A DNA stretch of 10,165 nt from Candidatus Dormiibacterota bacterium (GTDB lineage: Bacteria; Chloroflexota; Dormibacteria; Aeolococcales; Aeolococcaceae). The stretch lies in contig PLAX01000139.1 of NCBI GenBank assembly GCA_003135255.1, positions 35,136 through 45,300 on the forward strand, written 5' to 3'. Below the pieces are notes generated by a model. The model had not been told where the DNA came from, did not search any database, and was given only the letters and a program-made list of their open reading frames with translations. The translations under genes were made by a program, and so were the position numbers. Of this stretch, positions 6,209-10,165 are shown piece by piece. Every line of letters begins with the position of its first letter. Position 1 is the first letter of the stretch.

Positions 6209-7036
6209 TTACTGGGACGGTGGGTACTGCGGGGGCGCAGCCGGGTACTGCGGAGGCGCGGCCGGGTACTGCGGAGGCGCGGCCGGGTACTGCGGAGGCG
6301 CGGCCGGGTACTGCGGAGGCGCGGCCGGGTAACCGGGCGCCGGGTACGGGTATGCCGCCCCGTAGTAGGCCCCCGCCGGCACGGCGAGCGATGCCTTCAC
6401 CACCAGGGCGCGGCCCAGCTTGTCGTGCAGACCCTGCTTCTTGGGGTCCCAGGCCACCCAGAGCAGGCAGAGGAAGACCACCAGGTCCGCGATGGCACCG
6501 GCACCCGAGACGAAGGCGAGCAGGCCGGGACCCCACCAGACGATGGAGCGGGCCAGGGCGCGCCCGAGCGGCAGATGGCTGGCGGGGTCCTCGACGCGGA
6601 CCACCCGCACTCCGACGGCCCGCTGTCCAAGGGTGCTTCCCCACCCCGCGACGAGCACTCCGAAGTAGAGGGCGGCGAGGACGCAGCCGACCAGCGAGAG
6701 AGTCACCACTCCACCGGACGGGAGCACGTACGTCGGTGTCGGGAGGCCGTTCTGGTTGGCGTAGGTGACCTGGTTCGCGTAGGTGGAGATGGTCGAGCCG
6801 AAGATGATGAAGAAGATGATCACCGTCGGCACCCCGATGATGATGCCGTCGAGAATGTAGCCGCCGAACCGGCGCCAGAAGCCGGCGTACTCGAGTCCCG
6901 GAGCCGGGCCCCAGGGCGTCGCCCCAGAACCTCCCGGCACCCCCGGGTACTGCGGATAGCCGGGGGGCGGGGCGTAGCCGCCCGGGGTCGGAGCGTAGCC
7001 ACCCGAGGGCGGCGCCGAGGGAGGCTGCCAGCTCAT
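6209..7036 (-). CDS. RDD family membrane protein with Pro/Tyr-rich termini
   Basis: This is a predicted inner-membrane protein of the RDD family, whose members are poorly characterised (some are linked to ion transport). Counting from ATG 7036, residues 1-47 are Pro/Gly/Tyr-rich (GGYAPTPGGYAPPPGYPQ). The RDD domain follows: RRFGGYILD (55-63) with Arg and Asp, TM1 about 61-83, TM2 about 110-131, GQRAVGVRVVR (137-147), TM3 about 165-195, and the family's closing motif QGLHDKLGRALVVK. The C-terminal 60 residues carry tandem PQYPAAP heptads. The total is 275 residues. The ATG is preceded by a GGTGGTGG stretch rather than a clean Shine-Dalgarno sequence, and by a good promoter. In-frame codons further upstream overlap that promoter and are unlikely to be translated. 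Proline-rich tails are common on high-GC Gram-positive membrane proteins. The partner or ligand is unknown. Confidence 0.88.
   Translation of the reverse strand: MSWQPPSAPPSGGYAPTPGGYAPPPGYPQYPGVPGGSGATPWGPAPGLEYAGFWRRFGGYILDGIIIGVPTVIIFFIIFGSTISTYANQVTYANQNGLPTPTYVLPSGGVVTLSLVGCVLAALYFGVLVAGWGSTLGQRAVGVRVVRVEDPASHLPLGRALARSIVWWGPGLLAFVSGAGAIADLVVFLCLLWVAWDPKKQGLHDKLGRALVVKASLAVPAGAYYGAAYPYPAPGYPAAPPQYPAAPPQYPAAPPQYPAAPPQYPAAPPQYPPSQ
6222..6326 (-). repeat. Five tandem 21-bp repeats encoding PQYPAAP heptads
   Basis: Five in-frame 21-base units run from 6222 to 6326. Four are identical at the base level and the one nearest the stop differs at two positions. Each encodes the heptad PQYPAAP. 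Near-perfect base identity, including third positions, points to recent expansion by slippage or unequal recombination, so copy number is likely to vary between strains. Confidence 0.95.
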
Positions 7037-7074
7037 CGCATCCACCACCACAAAGGCTGTTCCAACGGGGGCGC

Positions 7075-7104
7075 ACGATACGCGCCGCGTGGACGACTTG
7101 TCAA
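7075..7104 (-). promoter_or_regulatory. Sigma70-like promoter of the RDD gene
   Basis: On the minus strand TTGACA (7104-7099, perfect -35) is followed after 18 bases by TATCGT (7080-7075, 4/6 match to TATAAT). Transcription would begin near 7068, giving a leader of about 32 bases before ATG 7036. This is the clearest promoter in the window. Confidence 0.65.
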
Positions 7105-7134
7105 GACGCCTTAACACGGTGACCAGATCCACCG

Positions 7135-7171
7135 CCCGCCGGAGCGGGATCGTGGCCGCCAGCACGCGGCC
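7135..7171 (-). terminator. Two stem-loops after the M20 gene
   Basis: GGCCGC (7154-7159)/GCGGCC (7166-7171) with a 6-base loop, and CCCGC (7135-7139)/GCGGG (7144-7148) with a 4-base loop, lie 15-51 bases past the M20 stop and just upstream of the RDD promoter. Neither has a T-run, but the position suits a terminator separating M20 from RDD transcription. Confidence 0.35.
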
Positions 7172-7185
7172 GGCCGGTTGGTCCC

Positions 7186-8592
7186 TCAGGACTCCGTGCG
7201 CGCCCTCTTCGGCAGGCTGACCGCCAGGTCATCCCAGAGCCGGGTCAGCACCCGGATGCCGGAGCGGAACTGACCGACGTCGAACTTCTCGTTGGGCGCG
7301 TGGATGCGGTCGTCGGGAAGGCCAAAGCCGACCAGCACGGAGGGCAGGCCGAGCACCCGGTCAAACATCTCGACCGGGTGGATCGATCCCCCGGCCCGGG
7401 TGCAGTACACCTCGGCGCCGAACACCTCCCTCATGGCGCGGGACGCCGCCAGCACACCGGGGTGATCGACCGGGGTGAGCACGGGCCGGCTGCCGCCCCC
7501 CGGCGTGACCGTGACCCGCACGGCGTCCGGACACGCGGCCTCGATGGCCGCCCGCACCCGGTTGGCGATCACCTCCGGCCGCTGGCATGGCACCAGGCGA
7601 CAGGTGATCTTGGCACCGGCGCGGGCGGGGATGATGGTCTTCGGGCCGGGCCCCTGGTAGCCACCCCAGACCCCGTTGATCTCCAGGGTGGGCCGCACCG
7701 TCAGGCGCTCGGTGGTGGTGTAGCCGTTCTCGCCGAAGGTGGCGGGAACGCCGCCGGCCACCTCCCGGAACGCGGCCTCGTCGAAGGGGGCGGCCGCGAC
7801 CTGGGCCCGCTCCTCACGGGTCAGCTCCGTCACCTCGTCATAGAAGCCCGGGACGGTCACCCGTCCGGTCTGCACATCGCGCAGGGAGGCAAGGATGCGG
7901 GCAAGCGCCTCGAGGGGATTGAGGACCGCGCCCCCGAACTCACCGGAGTGGAGATCCAGGGCAGGGCCTGCGACCTCGATCCCGAGGTCGACCAGCCCGC
8001 GCAGTCCGACGCAGATCGAGGGCTGGCCGCGATCGTGCATGGCCGTGTCGGAGACGACGCAGAGGTCGGCGCGCAGCCGGGTGGCCTCCGCCTCGATGAG
8101 CCCCTCGAAGTGGGCCGAGCCGATCTCCTCCTCCCCCTCCACGACCAGCTTGAGGTTGAGGGGCAGCTCGCCGCGGGTGCGCAGATGGGCTTCGACCGCC
8201 TTGAGGTGCATCCACACCTGGCCCTTGTCGTCGGCGGCGCCGCGGCAGCGGAGCTCCTCGCCGACGATCCGCGGCTCGAAGGGCGGCGACGTCCACTCCT
8301 CCAGGGGATCGACGGGCTGGATGTCGTGATGCCCGTAGATCAGGACGGTGGGCAGCCCCGGGTCCACCAACCTCTCCGCGTAGACCGCGGGGTGACCGGG
8401 CGTCTCGATCAGCTCCGCGGTGGCGAAGCCCGCATCCCGGGCCGCCTGGGCGAGCTGCTCGGCGCTGCGCCGGACATCGCCGGCATGAGCGGGGTCGGCC
8501 GAGATCGAGGGGATACGGCAGAATTCGACCAATTCATCGACGAAGCGCGGCTGATGGGCGTCGCAGTAGGCGTCGAGATCCCGAGCGTCCAT
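7186..8592 (-). CDS. M20 family metallopeptidase (dipeptidase)
   Basis: This is a zinc-dependent M20 exopeptidase of the dipeptidase/carnosinase-like group, probably cytosolic, cleaving short peptides or related amide bonds. Metal and catalytic residues are visible: His88 and Asp90 in YGHHDIQP, the bridging Asp121 in RGAADDKGQ, Glu155-Glu156 in EGEEEIGS, Asp182 in VSDTA, and His431 in HAPNEKF. DLHSGEFGG (213-221) marks the start of the lid/dimerisation domain, and RAGGSIHP (399-406) is typical of this subgroup. At 468 residues it is full length. No signal peptide is present. ATG 8592 is preceded only by a weak CAGG; TAAGCT (8607-8602) could be a -10 giving a very short leader. It is divergent from the coiled-coil gene with a 125-base shared upstream region. 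Substrate is not predictable. Confidence 0.93.
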   Translation of the reverse strand: MDARDLDAYCDAHQPRFVDELVEFCRIPSISADPAHAGDVRRSAEQLAQAARDAGFATAELIETPGHPAVYAERLVDPGLPTVLIYGHHDIQPVDPLEEWTSPPFEPRIVGEELRCRGAADDKGQVWMHLKAVEAHLRTRGELPLNLKLVVEGEEEIGSAHFEGLIEAEATRLRADLCVVSDTAMHDRGQPSICVGLRGLVDLGIEVAGPALDLHSGEFGGAVLNPLEALARILASLRDVQTGRVTVPGFYDEVTELTREERAQVAAAPFDEAAFREVAGGVPATFGENGYTTTERLTVRPTLEINGVWGGYQGPGPKTIIPARAGAKITCRLVPCQRPEVIANRVRAAIEAACPDAVRVTVTPGGGSRPVLTPVDHPGVLAASRAMREVFGAEVYCTRAGGSIHPVEMFDRVLGLPSVLVGFGLPDDRIHAPNEKFDVGQFRSGIRVLTRLWDDLAVSLPKRARTES

Positions 8593-8717
8593 GGCCTGTG
8601 GAGCTTAGCGCGCGGGACCGCCTCCCCTCTTCGGCGAGCACAGCCGCCCCCGGTGGTGTAGCCTCTGCGCCGTCTGTCCCTCACCCCCACTCAACGTCGC
8701 AGCAGGAGGTTCGACTC

Positions 8718-9356
8718 ATGGCGGTTCAGGCACACGCCCCCATGTCCGAGGGCCTACGCCCGCAGGGGCCGGCCCTGAACGGGAGCCCGCCCCGGGCTTT
8801 CAGCGCCGCTCCTCCAGCGCCGCCCGCCATGGACGGCCCCGTTGTCGAGTTGATCGGCCACCCGACCACCCAGCCGCGGGTCGACTCGCGGAGTGCAATC
8901 GAGGCCGCTGTCGACCAGGCGGTCCTCCCCCACCAGCTCCACGAGATCGACCAGGTCATCGAGCTGGCCCAGCTCTGCGAGCTGCTCGTCGAGAAGGATG
9001 CCCGGGTCGCCCTACTGGAGCGAGGCCTCGCCGACTGGCGCGAGCGTGCCCGCCTCGAGATCGAGGCCCGTGCCGCCGCCGACCGGCTCGCCTTTGAGCG
9101 CGAGCGCGACCTGATCGGAGTCATTCACCAGCAGATCTCCGCCATCGAGAGCGCCGAGGAGAGCACTCGGGAGGCCTTCGCACAGGCCGACGAGCTGCGC
9201 GCCCGGCTCGACGAGCAGATGACCATGGTCGAGGACGCCGAGCAGAACACCCAGTCGGCGCTCGCCCGGATGCATGAGTTGCAGGCGAGGATCGACGAGC
9301 TCGACGACCGGCTGCACCAGCGGGCGCGCCACTGGTGGAGCCGCCGGGCCGTCTGA
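8718..9356 (+). CDS. Predicted coiled-coil protein of unknown function
   Basis: I do not recognise the family. The 212-residue protein has a Pro/Ala-rich, probably disordered N-terminus (1-56, for example AAPPAPPAMDG). It is followed by a long charged helical region (about 58-200) rich in Glu, Arg, Ala and Leu with heptad-like spacing, such as ELRARLDEQMTMVEDAEQ and ELQARIDELDDRL. It ends in a short basic, aromatic tail (RARHWWSRRAV) that could touch membrane or nucleic acid. There is one cysteine (Cys87) and no signal peptide or membrane segment. The start is firm: AGGAGGT (8704-8710) lies seven bases before ATG 8718. In-frame codons further upstream are non-coding in character. It diverges from the M20 gene and is followed by a strong hairpin. 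A structural or scaffolding role is possible, but this is inference from the coiled coil alone. Confidence 0.82.
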   Translation: MAVQAHAPMSEGLRPQGPALNGSPPRAFSAAPPAPPAMDGPVVELIGHPTTQPRVDSRSAIEAAVDQAVLPHQLHEIDQVIELAQLCELLVEKDARVALLERGLADWRERARLEIEARAAADRLAFERERDLIGVIHQQISAIESAEESTREAFAQADELRARLDEQMTMVEDAEQNTQSALARMHELQARIDELDDRLHQRARHWWSRRAV

Positions 9357-9362
9357 GGCCCG

Positions 9363-9401
9363 CCGGGAGCGCAGTCGCCGCGATTGGTGCTGCGAGCCCG
9401 G
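9363..9401 (+). terminator. Hairpin with tandem A-G mismatches after the coiled-coil gene
   Basis: CCGGG (9363-9367) pairs with CCCGG (9397-9401) and CGCAG (9370-9374) with CTGCG (9390-9394). The two helices are separated by AG facing AG, with a 15-base apical loop. It begins six bases after the stop codon. There is no T-run downstream, so it may be a Rho-independent-like terminator of the GC-rich type or an mRNA 3'-end stabiliser. Confidence 0.45.
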
Positions 9402-9594
9402 ATCAGCTGGACGCGGTGACGGCGAAGGCCGATGTTCGTCGTGACCACGATGTTTCGCAGAGGGCTGCCGCAACGGAGCGAGATCCGGAAGCACCACTGC
9501 GTTGCATGGCGTCGTCCCAGCGTTGCGAAAGGATGGCGGCGGCGTTACAAGCCGCGGCACAGGGCGGGCCGGGCTCCCGATCGGGCGTGAACAT

Positions 9595-9634
9595 GGTCGC
9601 CAGCAGCCGGGCCACGGGCGACCGGGTAAGCCCG
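9595..9634 (+). promoter_or_regulatory. Stem-loops just upstream of the secreted protein's ribosome binding site
   Basis: GGTCGCC (9595-9601) and GGCGACC (9617-9623) form a perfect 7-bp stem with a 15-base loop. CGGG-TAAG-CCCG (9623-9634) follows at once. They end 11 bases before the AGGAG ribosome binding site (9646-9650). The arrangement suits a structured 5' leader, but it does not contain the conserved core of any riboswitch I can name. Confidence 0.3.
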
Positions 9635-9657
9635 ACTCGGCCACCAGGAGATCTCCC

Positions 9658-10165
9658 ATGGCGACGCCAGCCCCCTTCGCCCGCCGCCGGCTCGGCCGGC
9701 GTCTCTCGGCCGTGTCGGTCGCCGTCATGGGCACTCTCGCGCTGGCCGTGGCGGGGGCATTGGGAGTGGCCGCCGCCCCGACGCTCCACGGGTCGAGCAG
9801 CGGGACCCACGCCACCCTGACGGCGGCGGAGACGGCCGCGCCGACGGTGACCGCGCTCTGCAGCTCCACCTCGGGGAAGTACGCCTGGCAGGTGAGCACC
9901 ACCCAGACGCTGTCTAACTACAACATCGACTACGCGGCCGCCGCCACGGGCCCTTGGCCGGGGATTGAGGTCACGTCGACCACAGTGCCGTTCAACTTCA
10001 CCACCACCACCGCGTTCCCAGAGCTCTACGTCCGGTGGGACAGCCCCCCGAACTTGGTCGCGAGCCCGGTGACTGCATACACGACCACCTGCCCGACGAC
10101 CCCACCGGCGGTGGTCGCCCTCTGCAGCCCCAGCTCGGGGACCTACGCCTGGCAGGTGAGCACCA
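9658..10165 (+). CDS. Secreted protein with 88-residue repeats (partial, runs off right edge)
   Basis: I do not recognise the family. AGGAG (9646-9650) lies seven bases before ATG 9658 and the frame is open to the edge (169 codons). The N-terminus is a signal peptide: an Arg-rich region (RRRLGRR, 9-15), then a hydrophobic stretch (about 17-39), then an Ala-rich cleavage region (VAAAPT). The twin arginines leave a Tat route possible. After a short Thr/Ala linker the mature part has a repeat starting VTALCSSTSGKYAWQVST (64-81); a second copy, VVALCSPSSGTYAWQVST, starts 88 residues later at the edge. Each unit holds a pair of cysteines (Cys68 and Cys145 in unit 1), many Thr/Ser and strand-like segments such as GIEVTSTTVPFNF. 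It is probably an exported beta-rich repeat protein, possibly a surface adhesin or matrix protein. Confidence 0.85.
   Translation, partial: MATPAPFARRRLGRRLSAVSVAVMGTLALAVAGALGVAAAPTLHGSSSGTHATLTAAETAAPTVTALCSSTSGKYAWQVSTTQTLSNYNIDYAAAATGPWPGIEVTSTTVPFNFTTTTAFPELYVRWDSPPNLVASPVTAYTTTCPTTPPAVVALCSPSSGTYAWQVST
9841..10165 (+). repeat. Direct repeat, period 264 bp, within the secreted protein gene
   Basis: Bases 9856-9901 and 10120-10165 match at 42 of 46 positions, and similarity extends back to 9841/10105. The offset is 264 bases (88 codons), in frame. The second copy is cut by the window edge, so more copies may follow. Confidence 0.9.

Larger units (their letters stand above)
9357..9657 (+). 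other. 301-base intergenic region and leader of the secreted repeat protein
   Basis: I find no gene here. Frames crossing it are interrupted or run antisense to the flanking genes with poor codon composition. It holds the hairpin at 9363-9401; a GCAACG/CGTTGC family of inverted repeats (CGCAACG 9469-9475 with CGTTGCG 9521-9527, and another GCGTTGC at 9499-9505); GCGGC-7-GCCGC at 9539-9555; a CCCGATCGGG palindrome near 9577-9586; and a stem-loop pair next to the start of the next gene. No convincing -35/-10 pair was found. Confidence 0.5.

Noticed and set aside
6222..6326. CRISPR-like array
   Set aside because: The 21-bp units are directly adjacent with no unique spacers and are in frame in the RDD gene.
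7097..7105. CTTGTCAAG palindrome over the RDD -35 box as an operator
   Set aside because: The symmetry follows largely from the TTGACA box and one neighbouring base, and is too short to support an operator.
5015..7114. Very long plus-strand open frame antisense to enolase and the RDD gene
   Set aside because: Its product is low-complexity and runs opposite two certain genes. Long antisense frames are expected in GC-rich DNA. The same holds for plus-strand frames at 3879-5036 and 7300-8661.
9523..9550. Promoter TTGCGA-16-TTACAA for the secreted protein
   Set aside because: The -10 matches only two of six consensus positions, so it is not better than chance.
9556..9645. Resemblance to a c-di-GMP-I (GEMM) riboswitch, including GCACAGGGC and GGGTAAGCCCG
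   Set aside because: The GACGCAAAGCC core and the tetraloop/receptor segments are absent, and the spacing does not fit. Only a short 5' match remains.
9012..9902. Minus-strand open frame of 296 codons across the coiled-coil gene, the gap and the secreted protein start
   Set aside because: It overlaps two genes with good ribosome binding sites and has no recognisable protein character.

Overview
This is a high-GC bacterial window with strongly GC-biased third codon positions and several GTG starts. Every gene I recognise is an ordinary bacterial housekeeping or accessory family. GC content, start-codon use and a possible leaderless promoter fit a high-GC Gram-positive-related lineage (Actinobacteriota, Chloroflexota or Dormibacterota-like). 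No rRNA, tRNA or lineage marker is present, so this placement is inference. I see no transposase, integrase, CRISPR array or phage gene.

Layout. The left edge (1-153) may hold the tail of an unidentified gene. It is followed by a plus-strand aldo/keto reductase (about 208-1218). This converges, across a 34-base junction, on a 7.3-kb block in which every gene is on the minus strand. Read in transcription order from right to left, the block holds an M20 metallopeptidase (8592-7186), an RDD-family membrane protein with a Pro/Tyr-rich heptad tail (7036-6209), enolase (6109-4817), a Cys/Met-metabolism PLP enzyme (4817-3528), an unrecognised 74-residue protein (3514-3290), an M67/JAMM-type metalloprotease (3108-2665) and the ribosome-assembly GTPase Der (2668-1253). 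To the right, two plus-strand genes diverge from the M20 gene: a 212-residue coiled-coil protein (8718-9356) and a secreted repeat protein (9658 to the right edge, truncated). A 301-base non-coding stretch with inverted repeats separates them.

How the genes work together. Junctions suggest two tightly coupled groups. In the first, enolase and the PLP enzyme share a TGATG stop/start and the 74-residue gene follows 13 bases later. In the second, the M67 protease and Der share a GTGA overlap. A good sigma70-like promoter (TTGACA-18-TATCGT) precedes the RDD gene. A TATCCT -10 element at -12 to -7 from the enolase ATG suggests leaderless enolase mRNA. A PLP sulfur-amino-acid enzyme close to an M67 protease recalls the Mec/CysO/CysM sulfur-carrier context, but the small protein between them lacks a C-terminal Gly-Gly and does not look like CysO/MoaD.

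The least ordinary parts are the 74-residue protein, the heptad-repeat tail of the RDD protein, the orphan coiled-coil protein and the truncated secreted protein built from 88-residue repeats. No complete new system is evident. The right edge is where the window opens into potentially novel surface-protein content.
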